Shown here: positions 50,693-59,905 of the stretch, piece after piece
Layout: every line of letters begins with the position of its first letter
Numbering within the stretch: the stretch's first letter is position 1
NCBI RefSeq assembly: GCF_040273735.1
Contig: NZ_JBELZM010000001.1
Coordinates: 310,001-374,000 of the forward strand
Length of the DNA stretch: 64,000 nucleotides
From: Solibacillus sp040273735
GTDB lineage: Bacteria; Bacillota; Bacilli; Bacillales_A; Planococcaceae
Direction: 5' to 3'
Position numbers and translations under genes: made by a program
The notes under the pieces: model-generated
Database searches by the model: none
What the model saw: the letters and a program-made list of their open reading frames with translations, nothing else
Told to the model about the DNA's origin: nothing

Positions 50693-51748
50693 TCAATTGT
50701 TATTATCTTGAATTTCTTCACGAAGCTGTTTCAGGAAATCTTTATTACTTATTTTTTCATAGGAGCTATAAATAGGCTGTAATGCTTCCATCCATTGTTT
50801 ACGTTGCTGCTCTGAAATAGTATAAAACTGAATATTCTCGTCTGCTTTTAGCTGCTGGTAGTTTTCTGCATTTAATGCGACTGCTTGATCATGCTGCCAG
50901 CGCTGCATTTCATCAAGTGAATCTTGAATTATTTTTTGCTGGTCGTCAGTAAGCGATTTCCAAAAATCGGCGTTCATCATTACACTGTAGGCAAGTATGC
51001 CGTGATTCGATAAGGTAATATTCTGTTGCATTGAATAATAGCCCTTTGAATATAAATTTGAAATTGTATTTTCCTGAGCAATGATTTCGTTATTTTGAAT
51101 AGCGATGTATAAATCATTGAAAGTTTTTAAAATCGGCTTTGCTTTTAATAACAAAAACTGTTCTTTTAGTATATCACTTGGCATTATACGGATTTTGAGA
51201 TCTTTAAACTGATCAACCTCAAGGAGTGGTGTTGTATTGGAAGCCATCTGTTTAAAGCCGTTATGCCAGAATGTCAAACCATGTACATTAATGCTTTCCA
51301 GCTCTTGCAGTAAGGAATCACTAAGATCGCCGTGCAGTATCTCATATACCTGTTCGTCTTTTTCAAAAATAAACGGCAGGTCAAGAACTTGCCAAGAAGG
51401 GAGTGCTTCTGTCATTTTGGAAATGGAAGGTGCAATCATTTGAATATCACCTTTTTTAAGTGCTGCTAATTCGTTCTCATCATTGTACAAAATACCATTT
51501 GGATAAATTTGCACTTGGATTTTGCCGTTTGATTTCTCTTTTACAACTTCTGCAAACTTATTAACCGCAAGCCCTTTTGGTGTATTTTCAGCTACAACGT
51601 GACTAAAGTTAATTACAATTTGGTCATCAAGCCCAACTTGCTCGTCGTCGTAAGGTAAGTCTTTTGTATTCCACACGTCGAAACGGGTTGAGATAGTAAT
51701 GATTAACAGTAAAGCAGCAACGATAGCGGTTATGATATAAAGGCGCAA
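50693..51748 (-). CDS. dctB: DctP-family solute-binding protein, probable co-sensor DctB
   Basis: The 351-residue protein has an N-terminal signal anchor (LYIITAIVAALLLIITI) and a TRAP DctP-type binding fold (INFSHVVAENTPKGLAVNKFAE, GDIQMIAPSISKM, LKIRIMPSDILKEQF, GYYSMQQNITLSNHG). No TRAP permease of the DctQM type is adjacent. In B. subtilis the same arrangement (DctB beside DctS/DctR and a DAACS carrier) makes DctB an extracellular co-sensor rather than a transport component. TTG at 51748 is chosen because GAGGGA lies 6 nt upstream and the anchor then starts correctly. Divergent from dctS. Confidence 0.82.
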   Translation of the reverse strand: MRLYIITAIVAALLLIITISTRFDVWNTKDLPYDDEQVGLDDQIVINFSHVVAENTPKGLAVNKFAEVVKEKSNGKIQVQIYPNGILYNDENELAALKKGDIQMIAPSISKMTEALPSWQVLDLPFIFEKDEQVYEILHGDLSDSLLQELESINVHGLTFWHNGFKQMASNTTPLLEVDQFKDLKIRIMPSDILKEQFLLLKAKPILKTFNDLYIAIQNNEIIAQENTISNLYSKGYYSMQQNITLSNHGILAYSVMMNADFWKSLTDDQQKIIQDSLDEMQRWQHDQAVALNAENYQQLKADENIQFYTISEQQRKQWMEALQPIYSSYEKISNKDFLKQLREEIQDNNN

Positions 51749-51847
51749 TAGGATTCCCTCACTTACATTGAAATTTTTTGAATGTTGTAGAAAATCTCCA
51801 CATACTTCGAAGTTTGTTATATTATATAGCAAAAAAGGAGGCACAAA

Positions 51848-53446
51848 ATGAAAATGAAACAATTATCAATGAACGGAAAAATTGTGCTGCTTACCTTTTT
51901 CATTATTGCTTTCTCCTTTTTCGTAGCAGGAATATTATTGTTAAGCAATCTAACACGGGAACATGAAGAAACGGTAGGTAGCCGTGCCATGCTGATTGCC
52001 CGGACCATTTCGGATTTGCCGGAAATTCAAAAGCAGCTTGAAGAGCAGGATATACAATTGGCACAAACGATGATTACCCAAATTGTTCACGATATCAAAA
52101 TTATTAATAAAGCGGAATATATTGTTGTCATGAATATGGATCGTATAAAATTATCGCATCCGTCTCCGAATCAACTAGGTCAAAAAAGTCAATCATCGGA
52201 TATGCATGCTGCATTTAATGAAAATTATTATATTTCAAAAGCAATTGGAGAACAAGGCAAGACAATCCGGGCATTTGTACCAATTTTAAACGAGCAAAAA
52301 AAACAGGTTGGGGTTGTGGTCGTAGGATTTGCATTGCCAACATTTTGGAATATTCTTGCCGAAAATACGAATGAAATTATTTTGGCTGTGCTGTTGTCTT
52401 TCCTTTTTAGTATTTGGGGTGCCCATTTATTAGGGCGGCATATAAAACGTCAAATGTTTGGGCTGGAACCAATTGAAATTGCAAAAGTGTATGTCGAGCG
52501 GACTGAAACGTTTAATGCAATGCATGAAGGAATTATTGCAGTAGATAACAATATGGTAATTACGATTTTCAATCAAAAGGCAGGTCGTATTTTAGGTGTG
52601 GGTGGTAATCCAGAAAAATATATTGGAAAGAATATTTTTGATGTACTGCCTGATACAAGGTTACCTGAAATTGTCGAGAGTGGGCTTGCTGTATATAACC
52701 AAGAAATATATGTGAATAATCATAGTATTTTAAGTAATCGTATCCCGATTTTTGTAAAAGGAAAAACAGTCGGGGCGGTAGCAGTTTTTAAGGATCTGAC
52801 GGAATTTAAACAGCTTGCAGAAGAATTGACAGGCGTTAAAGCATTTGTACAAGCGTTGCGTATTCAAACACATGAGTATAAAAATAAGCTACATACAATT
52901 GCGGGACTTTTACAGCTTGGTCATAATAAGCAGGCACTTGATTATTTATCGCAGGTAAAAATGCAGCATGATCAAGTGACAAAGTTTCTGAACGAGCGGA
53001 TTTATAATGAAAATATATCAGGCCTATTGCTTAGTAAAATAAGTCGGGGAAATGAACTCGGAATTGAAGTGACGATCGATGAGGAGAGCCAGCTGACAAG
53101 ATTTCCGGAACTGTTGGACCATCATGATTTTGTATTATTATTCGGTAATTTAATCGAGAATGCTTTTGATGCGCTTACGGTGATAGAACGTAATCATAAA
53201 GAAGTATTAATTTCCATTGATGATAACGATGGTATACTGGCAATTATGGTTACAGATAATGGTATCGGAATTTCAGAAGAAAGTTTAGAACAAATTTTAG
53301 AAAGCGGGTTTACAACGAAGGACAATGAAAACAGGGGCATTGGTTTATATTTGGTTAATGAGATTGTGAAAAAAGGGAATGGCACAATTGAAATATCAAG
53401 TGAAGTAAATAAAGGCACAACATTCATCCTGACATTCGAGTATTAG
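51848..53446 (+). CDS. dctS: C4-dicarboxylate sensor histidine kinase DctS (CitA/DcuS family)
   Basis: The 532-residue membrane kinase has two membrane helices (about 12-33 and 175-195) bounding an extracytoplasmic PAS-like ligand domain, a cytoplasmic PAS (about 215-325), a phosphoacceptor region with THEYKNKLH (His near 342), and a HATPase domain with LIENAFDAL, VTDNGIGI and NRGIGLYLVNEIV. It belongs to the CitA/DcuS/MalK class, which senses carboxylates. AAAGGAGG precedes the ATG. dctR follows after 15 nt. Confidence 0.92.
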   Translation: MKMKQLSMNGKIVLLTFFIIAFSFFVAGILLLSNLTREHEETVGSRAMLIARTISDLPEIQKQLEEQDIQLAQTMITQIVHDIKIINKAEYIVVMNMDRIKLSHPSPNQLGQKSQSSDMHAAFNENYYISKAIGEQGKTIRAFVPILNEQKKQVGVVVVGFALPTFWNILAENTNEIILAVLLSFLFSIWGAHLLGRHIKRQMFGLEPIEIAKVYVERTETFNAMHEGIIAVDNNMVITIFNQKAGRILGVGGNPEKYIGKNIFDVLPDTRLPEIVESGLAVYNQEIYVNNHSILSNRIPIFVKGKTVGAVAVFKDLTEFKQLAEELTGVKAFVQALRIQTHEYKNKLHTIAGLLQLGHNKQALDYLSQVKMQHDQVTKFLNERIYNENISGLLLSKISRGNELGIEVTIDEESQLTRFPELLDHHDFVLLFGNLIENAFDALTVIERNHKEVLISIDDNDGILAIMVTDNGIGISEESLEQILESGFTTKDNENRGIGLYLVNEIVKKGNGTIEISSEVNKGTTFILTFEY

Positions 53447-53461
53447 GAAAGGGGCTTTCTT

Positions 53462-54166
53462 ATGAAGACCATTCAAGTATTATTAGTAGAAGATGACCCA
53501 ATGGTGCGTGAAGTAAATCGTCAATTTATCGAACGGGTGGAAGGATTTAAAGTCATCGATATGGCATCAAACGGTATTAAAGGAATCGAAAAAATATTAG
53601 ATCTAATGCCGGATTTAGTTGTAATGGATATATTTATGCCGGAGCAAGATGGAATTGAAACATTGCGCCAAATTCGTCAGCAAAATATAAATGTAGATTG
53701 TATTTCGGTAACAGCTGCAAATGATGTTCAAACAATCCAGCAAATTTTGCATTTAGGTGTTTTTGATTATATTATGAAGCCCTTTACATTTGAACGAATC
53801 GAGCAAACGTTAATTCATTATCGTCAATTTAAAGAAAAAATGCATGCAGCAGGAGATGTAACGCAGGCGGAATTAGATGAAATAATCGGTCAAGCAAGGG
53901 TTCAAAAGGAAGAGCAATTCCCAACCCATATGATGGCTCAAGAGCTTCCTAAAGGCTTTAATCGTGCCACAATGGATAAAGTATTGGTTTTTCTAAAACA
54001 GTATTCAGGTGGTGCCTCAGCAGATGATGTTGCAACAGGCATTGGTGTAGCTCGTGTAACAGCTCGCCGCTATTTAGATTTTATGGAGAAAAATCATCTG
54101 ATTCGGGTAGATATACAATATGGAAGTGTAGGGAGACCGATTAATCAATATTTTATTAAAGAATAG
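53462..54166 (+). CDS. dctR: Response regulator DctR (CitB/DcuR family)
   Basis: The 234-residue regulator has a receiver domain with acidic pocket Asp11-Asp12, phosphoacceptor Asp56 (VVMDIFMPEQDG) and Lys in YIMKPF, then a linker and a C-terminal helix-turn-helix (GGASADDVATGIGVARVTAR, then RYLDFMEK) of the CitB class. All phosphorylation residues are present. Its likely targets are dctA and possibly dctB. A bidirectional terminator follows. Confidence 0.92.
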   Translation: MKTIQVLLVEDDPMVREVNRQFIERVEGFKVIDMASNGIKGIEKILDLMPDLVVMDIFMPEQDGIETLRQIRQQNINVDCISVTAANDVQTIQQILHLGVFDYIMKPFTFERIEQTLIHYRQFKEKMHAAGDVTQAELDEIIGQARVQKEEQFPTHMMAQELPKGFNRATMDKVLVFLKQYSGGASADDVATGIGVARVTARRYLDFMEKNHLIRVDIQYGSVGRPINQYFIKE

Positions 54167-54202
54167 CAAAGAACGTAATTCGTATAATTTTTCTACATAT
54201 TA

Positions 54203-54245
54203 AAAGATCATCATTTTCCCTGGAAAGAGAAAAATGATGATCTTT
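54203..54245. terminator. Bidirectional terminator between dctR and ispH
   Basis: Perfect 15-bp stem AAAGATCATCATTTT and its complement with a 13-nt loop. It serves convergent genes on both strands. Confidence 0.85.
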
Positions 54246-54256
54246 GTTGTTAAAGA

Positions 54257-55225
54257 TTAATAAGGCATAATTTTTTCAACTGGTTTTGGTGCTTTAATTT
54301 TCGGTAAAATTTTATCCAATGTTACAGAACGTACGATTTCATGTGTTGCAGGATCGTTTTTATCAAACTTTTCCAGGAATGAAATGACTTCCTTAACGAT
54401 AGGTGTCGGTGTTGAAGCACCTGCAGTTACTGCTACAGTTTCAACGTTTTCAAGCCATTCAATTTGCAGCTCTGAAATATCCGAGATGCGGTAAGATGGA
54501 GTTCCCGCAATTTCTACCGATACTTGTGTTAAACGGTTCGAGTTGTTCGATTTGGGATCGCCAACTACGATTAATAAGTCGGAAGCACCGGCCTGTTCAG
54601 CAACTGCTTCCTGACGAACCTGTGTCGCTAGGCAAATTTCTTTATGCACTTCGACATGCGGGAATTTTTCTTTTAAACTATCCATTAGGAAAGCGACATC
54701 CCATTGGCTCATCGTCGTTTGGTTTGTTACGAGAATTTTTTCGTTTTCAAAAGCAAGATTATCGATATCTTTCATCGATTGAACTAAGTGAACGTGATCC
54801 GGTGCAACACCGATTGCGCCTTCTGGTTCAGGATGTCCCTTTTTACCGATATAAATAATATCGTAGCCTTCTGCTGTTTTTTCGCGGATTAAGTCATGTG
54901 TTACTGTAACGTCCGGGCAAGTCGCGTCAATTGATACGAGTCCCTTACGTTTTGCGATTTCTCGAATTTCAGGTGATACACCGTGTGCTGTGAAAATCAC
55001 TGTGCCTTGCTCTACCTGTTCAATTATTTCTTTGCGGTTTTCGCCATCAAGCGTAATGATGCCATCTTGTTCAAAAGCATCTGTAACATGTTTATTGTGT
55101 ACAATCATACCTAAAATGTAGATTGGTCTTGGTAAGGTCGGATCAAGTGCGGCATTGCGTGCAATGACCATCGCGTCTACTACCCCATAGCAGTATCCAC
55201 GCGGATTAATTTTTACAACTTTCAT
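54257..55225 (-). CDS. ispH: 4-hydroxy-3-methylbut-2-enyl diphosphate reductase IspH
   Basis: IspH performs the last step of the MEP pathway, making IPP and DMAPP with a 4Fe-4S cluster. The 322-residue protein has the cluster cysteines in GYCYGVVDA (Cys12), DATCPDVT and EICLATQVRQ, plus the substrate-binding SNNSNRL and TAGASTPTP motifs. It feeds undecaprenol synthesis and, plausibly, carotenoid synthesis. GAAAGGAGTTACGTATAA precedes the ATG. In B. subtilis (yqfP) it also lies between yqfO and yqfQ. Confidence 0.96.
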   Translation of the reverse strand: MKVVKINPRGYCYGVVDAMVIARNAALDPTLPRPIYILGMIVHNKHVTDAFEQDGIITLDGENRKEIIEQVEQGTVIFTAHGVSPEIREIAKRKGLVSIDATCPDVTVTHDLIREKTAEGYDIIYIGKKGHPEPEGAIGVAPDHVHLVQSMKDIDNLAFENEKILVTNQTTMSQWDVAFLMDSLKEKFPHVEVHKEICLATQVRQEAVAEQAGASDLLIVVGDPKSNNSNRLTQVSVEIAGTPSYRISDISELQIEWLENVETVAVTAGASTPTPIVKEVISFLEKFDKNDPATHEIVRSVTLDKILPKIKAPKPVEKIMPY

Positions 55226-55421
55226 TTATACGTAACTCCTTTCAAAGCCCTGTAATTTCATTATATAGGACGTGTATGCTTTATTCAAAGTTCGCTTACT
55301 GAAATCTCTATTAAATTCGACGTAAATGGCGCTAAATCTCGAAATGATAGCGCAAGTACAGAATTTTGCGAACTTTTGCTATAATAACAGAAATAAATAA
55401 AACGTAAAGTGGGGAAATGGG

Positions 55422-55700
55422 ATGGCGTTTTCTTTTTTTAGGAGGAATAAGACCGCAGCATTAAAGAATCAGGTGGAGTTTTGCATGACAAATTTATCGC
55501 TCGGCGCAGCGGATGTGTATGATGTGCTATTAGAGCGCGAAGATATAGAGATAACGGAATCCGGCTGTACTTCAAACTGTGAGATTTGCGAATGTCATTT
55601 ATTTGCGATTGTAAATGGTGAACTTATTAAAGCGGAAAATACCGATAAACTATTACAATATGTTGAAAGTGAGCTGGAAGAAAATTCAGTCTTGTTTTAA
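55422..55700 (+). CDS. DUF1450 (YuzB-like) protein
   Basis: The 92-residue protein matches the DUF1450/UPF0349 family: VEFCMTNLSLGAADVYDVL, then ESGCTSNCEICECHLFAIVNGE, with four clustered cysteines that could bind iron or zinc. Compared with B. subtilis YuzB (about 78 residues) it has an extra basic N-terminus (MAFSFFRRNKTAALKNQ). Function unknown. It is divergent from ispH and followed by the SDR gene, whose promoter appears to overlap its end. Confidence 0.75.
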   Translation: MAFSFFRRNKTAALKNQVEFCMTNLSLGAADVYDVLLEREDIEITESGCTSNCEICECHLFAIVNGELIKAENTDKLLQYVESELEENSVLF

Positions 55701-55718
55701 AACGTCTATGCGGGGAAA
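55694..55718 (+). promoter_or_regulatory. Candidate sigma-B promoter of the SDR gene
   Basis: GTTTTA at 55694-55699, 13 bp, then GGGAAA at 55713-55718 fits the sigma-B pattern GTTTAA, 12-14 bp, GGGWAW. Related SDR genes (yhdF, yhxD, ydaD) are sigma-B general-stress genes in B. subtilis. Confidence 0.45.
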
Positions 55719-55819
55719 AAACATTACATAAGTTGAAAAATAGTTTTAAGTGAACGGGACAAATGAAAACTCTTCACTAAAACTTTATAACAAAATTTCA
55801 ATAGAGGAGTGTTTCTTTT

Positions 55820-56692
55820 ATGACAAACGTTGAAAATAAACAAGTTGGTGGTACACCCGCACAAACTCAACCATCACAACCCGGAATCGAAAGTAAAATG
55901 AATCCATTACCAACACAGCCTTATGACTATACGGGAAGCGGTAAGTTAAAAGGAAAAGTAGCAATTATTACAGGTGGTGATTCAGGAATTGGCCGAGCTG
56001 TTGCCATTGCCTACGCAAAAGAAGGGGCAAATCTTGTCATAAACTATTTGGAAGAAGAGCAGTCCGATGCAGAAGAAACGAAACAATTGGTTGAAAAAGA
56101 AGGCGTTCAGGCGGTTCTGGTAGAAGGGGATATCGGTAATTATGAAACAAGTAAAAAACTTGTAAAGACAGCACTAGACCATTTCAAGCAAATTAATATT
56201 GTCGTTAATAATGCAGCGGTACAATATCCTGTCGATTCATTTTTAGATATTTCGGTAGAACAATGGGAAAAAACATTCCGTACAAATATGGATGGTATTT
56301 TTTATTTATGTAAGGAAGCGGTTCCGCATCTGGGACAAGGAGATTCCATTATATGTACAACATCTGTCAATGCCTACCGCGGCCATTCGATTTTAATTGA
56401 TTATACATCAACGAAAGGAGCAATTGTAGGCTTTGTCAGAAGTTTAGCGCAAAACATAGCCGATCGAGGGATCCGCGTAAATATGGTCGCACCAGGACCG
56501 ATTTGGACACCGTTAATTCCTTCTACATTTGATGCAGATCAAGTAGCAGAATTCGGTACTGAAACGCCGTTAAAACGCCCAGGTCAGCCAAGTGAGCTTG
56601 CTGGGGCATATGTGCTGCTGGCATCCCAAGACGGAACATATATTACCGGCCAATGTATCCATGTGAATGGCGGCGGCATTATGTGTTCATAA
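55820..56692 (+). CDS. Short-chain dehydrogenase/reductase, general-stress YhdF/YhxC type
   Basis: The 290-residue NAD(P)-dependent SDR has the typical extended N-terminus of this subgroup (PGIESKMNPLPTQPYDYTGS), the cofactor motif TGGDSGIGRAVA, NNAAV, a catalytic Ser in CTTSVNAY, and the YxxxK pair in DYTSTKGAI. Substrate is unknown. Relatives respond to salt and ethanol stress. AGAGGAGTGTTTC precedes the ATG. A long-loop hairpin follows the gene. Confidence 0.88.
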   Translation: MTNVENKQVGGTPAQTQPSQPGIESKMNPLPTQPYDYTGSGKLKGKVAIITGGDSGIGRAVAIAYAKEGANLVINYLEEEQSDAEETKQLVEKEGVQAVLVEGDIGNYETSKKLVKTALDHFKQINIVVNNAAVQYPVDSFLDISVEQWEKTFRTNMDGIFYLCKEAVPHLGQGDSIICTTSVNAYRGHSILIDYTSTKGAIVGFVRSLAQNIADRGIRVNMVAPGPIWTPLIPSTFDADQVAEFGTETPLKRPGQPSELAGAYVLLASQDGTYITGQCIHVNGGGIMCS

Positions 56693-56744
56693 AAGAGACT
56701 TGAGGAATGGATTGATCGGTAAAGCATATACGTTCGACAAATAG

Positions 56745-56824
56745 AAAGCTACTCCATTATGCATAAGAGAGGACTCGTAACAGCAATGGCGAATCTGCAC
56801 TCATATGCTTGGGGTAGCTTTTTT
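56745..56824. terminator. Long-loop hairpin ending the SDR and yqfQ genes
   Basis: AAAGCTACTCC pairs with GGGGTAGCTTT and is followed by T-runs. Inside the loop GCATAAGAG pairs with CTCATATGC with one mismatch. It can act as a terminator on the plus strand and lies just past the yqfQ stop on the minus strand. Confidence 0.6.
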
Positions 56825-56828
56825 GGTG

Positions 56829-57353
56829 TTATTCAAAAGGCGGCTGAAATATTTTTGGTAATGATGGTTTTGTTGTAATTTTCTCCTCAACCGGCTTTTG
56901 TTCTCGCCGGCTGCCTCGCGGATTTCCTCTATCTCTCATTTTTTCTCTCTCTCTAGGTCGTTCTTGCGGCATCGAAACAGTAGAAGACTCCAGCGGGTCC
57001 GATGTATCTTTAAATCCTTTGTATAAACGCCATAAAGCGGGCAGATTTTTAAACATTGGGGCTGCCTGCTGAATATAAGGGGTGAATTTTTGGGCATTAT
57101 TAAATAAAGAGTTTGCTCCTGATAAAAATCCTTCAAGTTTTGGTACACCTGCTGCACCTTGCACAGGTGCTTGGGGCGGAATTGGCATTTGGTTCATAAA
57201 CTGACCAGCTCCAGCAATTGCACCAGCTCCTGGAATCTGACCTACCCCTGGTGCGGGACCTCGCATCATGTATGGTGCATACATTGGAAAGCGTGGTGCA
57301 ACCGGCATTTGATTCATCATTCCTTGAGGTGGAAAATAATAAGGTGGGCGCAT
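56829..57353 (-). CDS. yqfQ: YqfQ/VrrA-like low-complexity protein
   Basis: The 174-residue protein has a Pro/Met/Gly/Ala-rich N-terminal half (RPPYYFPPQGMMNQMP, GPAPGVGQIPGAGA), a short conserved central helix region (FLSGANSLFNNAQKFTPYI, then LPALWRLYKGFKD), and a basic/acidic repeat-like tail (RPREREKMRDRG). This matches YqfQ of B. subtilis and VrrA of B. anthracis; function unknown. ATG at 57353 follows AAAGGAG. Position between ispH and cshB is conserved, but here it is on the opposite strand to cshB. Confidence 0.8.
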   Translation of the reverse strand: MRPPYYFPPQGMMNQMPVAPRFPMYAPYMMRGPAPGVGQIPGAGAIAGAGQFMNQMPIPPQAPVQGAAGVPKLEGFLSGANSLFNNAQKFTPYIQQAAPMFKNLPALWRLYKGFKDTSDPLESSTVSMPQERPREREKMRDRGNPRGSRREQKPVEEKITTKPSLPKIFQPPFE

Positions 57354-57477
57354 ATTAAACTCCTTTCTAAAAATCGACATGATATTACAATTTTCTTTCA
57401 TAAATTCGTCCCAACAGTTTGACGTTGAAACTATTTACCGTTATGATATGCAGATGGTCACTTAAATGTACGAATTA

Positions 57478-57486
57478 TGGTACAAT
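57478..57486 (+). promoter_or_regulatory. Extended -10 promoter of cshB
   Basis: TGGTACAAT fits an extended -10 element, 25 nt upstream of the ATG; the -35 match is poor. Confidence 0.5.
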
Positions 57487-57511
57487 AGGAAAGATGTAAG
57501 GAGGTACGTGA

Positions 57512-58822
57512 ATGTCAAAATATACTGATTATCAATTCAAGCCATTTTTGCAGGACGCCATTGCAAAGCTTGGATTTACAGAGCCGACACCCATTCAAAA
57601 AGAAATGATTCCACTCGTATTAAAAGGTAAGAGTGCAATCGGACAAGCTCATACAGGTACAGGAAAAACACATAGTTTTTTATTGCCAATCGTAGAGCGT
57701 ATCGCAGAAGAAAAACAAGAAGTACAGGCGGTTATCACATCACCGACTCGTGAACTGGCACAACAAATTTTTGATGCGTTGAACCAGCTTGTTGAAGGAA
57801 CGGAAATTTCAACAAAATTATTTATCGGAGGTACGGACAAACAACGTACAATCGACCGTTTAAAAACACAGCCTCAAATTGTAGTAGGTACACCGGGCCG
57901 TATTAAAGATTTAGTAAAGGAAAATGCATTGCTCGTTCACACTGCGCCGATTCTAGTTGTCGATGAAGCAGATCTGGCATTTGACATGGGCTTCATTGAA
58001 GATATTGACGGCTTTGCATCGCATATGCCTGAAAAGCTTGAAATGTTCGTGTTCTCAGCGACAATTCCAGAAAAATTAAAACCATTCTTAAAGAAATACA
58101 TGGATTCACCAGTCCATATTCATATGAATGACAAACGCCCGGTAGCGGAAGGCATTGATTTTGTATTAGTACCTGTTCGTTCGAAAGCGCGCAATACACG
58201 TCTACTTGAAGTTATTAAGGGAATCAATCCATTCCTTGCTGTTATTTTCTGTAATACACGTAAAAATGCAGAAGCTGTAGCGAGCTTTTTAGCAGAACAA
58301 GGTATCCGTGCAGGACAAATCCACGGTGATTTAAGTCCTCGTGACCGTAAAAAAATGATGAAGCAAGTGCGTGATCTTGAATTCCAATATATCGTAGCAA
58401 CAGATTTAGCTGCGCGTGGTATTGATATTCAAGGAATTTCTCATGTCATCAACTACGAAATTCCGGAAGATCTGGAGTTCTTCATTCACCGTGTTGGACG
58501 TACAGCGCGTGCCGGCTCAAAAGGAACAGCAATTACGTTATACCAGCCGGAAGATGAGGATGCAGTTGTTCGCATCGAAAAAATGGGAATTCCATTTGTA
58601 CAAAAAGATATTAAAAATGGCGAATGGTCTGATTTAAAAGACCGTCACCAACGTGCAAACCGTAAAGGTGAGCGTAAAGAAGATGAGATTGATGTTAAAG
58701 CCAAAGCCCTAGTACGTAAGCCGAAGAAAGTTAAACCAGGCTATAAACGTAATATGAAGTGGGAAATGGAAAAAGTGAAAAAGCGCGAACGCCGTATTAA
58801 AGCGCGCCGCAACAATAGATAA
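57512..58822 (+). CDS. cshB: DEAD-box RNA helicase CshB
   Basis: CshB is an ATP-dependent RNA helicase linked to cold adaptation and ribosome/mRNA metabolism. The 436-residue protein has the Q motif (EPTPIQKEMIP), motif I AHTGTGKT, Ia PTRELAQQ, II DEAD (VDEADLAFD), III SAT, V ATDLAARGID, VI HRVGRTARAG, and a Lys/Arg-rich C-terminal tail that should bind RNA. AAGGAGGTACGTG precedes the ATG. Between yqfQ and nfo as in B. subtilis (yqfR). Confidence 0.95.
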   Translation: MSKYTDYQFKPFLQDAIAKLGFTEPTPIQKEMIPLVLKGKSAIGQAHTGTGKTHSFLLPIVERIAEEKQEVQAVITSPTRELAQQIFDALNQLVEGTEISTKLFIGGTDKQRTIDRLKTQPQIVVGTPGRIKDLVKENALLVHTAPILVVDEADLAFDMGFIEDIDGFASHMPEKLEMFVFSATIPEKLKPFLKKYMDSPVHIHMNDKRPVAEGIDFVLVPVRSKARNTRLLEVIKGINPFLAVIFCNTRKNAEAVASFLAEQGIRAGQIHGDLSPRDRKKMMKQVRDLEFQYIVATDLAARGIDIQGISHVINYEIPEDLEFFIHRVGRTARAGSKGTAITLYQPEDEDAVVRIEKMGIPFVQKDIKNGEWSDLKDRHQRANRKGERKEDEIDVKAKALVRKPKKVKPGYKRNMKWEMEKVKKRERRIKARRNNR

Positions 58823-58891
58823 TTTTGCAAAGGGCTGCTTAGAATGATATTTCTACGCAGCCTGTTTGTTCGTTAAATGGAGGAAAGTAGA

Positions 58892-59779
58892 ATGTTATTA
58901 GGTTCACATGTTTCAATGAGCGGAAAAAAAATGCTGCTAGGTGCCAGTGAAGAAGCATTAAGCTATGGTGCCAATACTTTTATGATCTATACAGGCGCAC
59001 CTCAAAATACGCGCAGAAAACCGATTGAAGAGCTGAATATAATGAAGGGTCTTCTTCATATGAAAGAAAACGGGCTTTCCAACATTGTTGTTCATGCACC
59101 TTATATTATTAATTTAGGAAATACGACAAAGCCGGAAACTTTTGAGCTTGGCGTAAACTTTTTGCAGGAAGAAATTAAACGTACTGCTGCATTGGAAGCT
59201 ACCCAAATCGTGCTGCATCCGGGTGCTCACGTAGGTGCAGGCGTTGATGCGGGTATTGAGCGCATTGTAGAAGGTCTAAATGAAGTGCTGACACAAGATT
59301 ACCCTGTACAGATTGCTTTGGAAACAATGGCGGGCAAAGGGACTGAAATCGGTCGTACATTCGAAGAGTTGGCAAGCATTATCGATGGTGTGACAAACAA
59401 TGAGCGTCTGTCGATATGTATGGACACTTGCCATATTCATGATGCAGGCTACGATGTTGTCAATGACTTTGACGGTGTGTTAAATGAATTCGACAAAATT
59501 ATCGGTTTGGACCGTTTAAAAGTACTGCATATCAATGACTCGAAAAATGTGCGAGGTGCTGCAAAAGACCGTCATGAAAATATCGGTTTTGGTGAAATAG
59601 GTTTTGAAGCGATGCACTATATTGTGCATCATCCACAGTTAATGCATTTACCGAAAATATTGGAAACACCATTTGTCGGTCCGGATGCTAAAAACAAAAA
59701 AGCGCCATATTTACACGAAATTGCGATGCTTCGAAATAGTGAATTCCAACCAGCATTAATAGATGCTTTGCGCGAATAA
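58892..59779 (+). CDS. nfo: Endonuclease IV (AP endonuclease)
   Basis: Nfo cleaves DNA at abasic sites in base-excision repair and, in spore formers, protects spores. The 295-residue zinc TIM-barrel has the motifs GSHVSMSGKKML, HAPYIINLGN, LHPGAHVGAG, LETMAGKGTEIG, CMDTCHIHDAGYD and HINDSKNVRGAAKDRHENIG. ATG at 58892 follows GGAGGAAAG; the ATG at 58877 lies before that site. A terminator follows. Confidence 0.96.
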   Translation: MLLGSHVSMSGKKMLLGASEEALSYGANTFMIYTGAPQNTRRKPIEELNIMKGLLHMKENGLSNIVVHAPYIINLGNTTKPETFELGVNFLQEEIKRTAALEATQIVLHPGAHVGAGVDAGIERIVEGLNEVLTQDYPVQIALETMAGKGTEIGRTFEELASIIDGVTNNERLSICMDTCHIHDAGYDVVNDFDGVLNEFDKIIGLDRLKVLHINDSKNVRGAAKDRHENIGFGEIGFEAMHYIVHHPQLMHLPKILETPFVGPDAKNKKAPYLHEIAMLRNSEFQPALIDALRE

Positions 59780-59790
59780 CAAGAATTAGA

Positions 59791-59832
59791 AAAACATACT
59801 TGGCACAAATTTGATGCAAAGTATGTTTTTTT
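59791..59832 (+). terminator. Terminator of nfo
   Basis: Perfect 11-bp stem AAAACATACTT / AAGTATGTTTT, 17-nt loop, then a T-run. Confidence 0.85.
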
Positions 59833-59905
59833 GCGTTTTTTATGACATAATTTGTTATAATAAGTTAACTGTAAATTAGCAATATTCAAAAGGAGGAACC
59901 AGTTG

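Noticed and set aside
50693..51748. Complete TRAP transporter at the dct locus
   Set aside because: Only the binding protein is present; no DctQ or DctM genes adjoin it, and the neighbours fit the DctB co-sensor arrangement.
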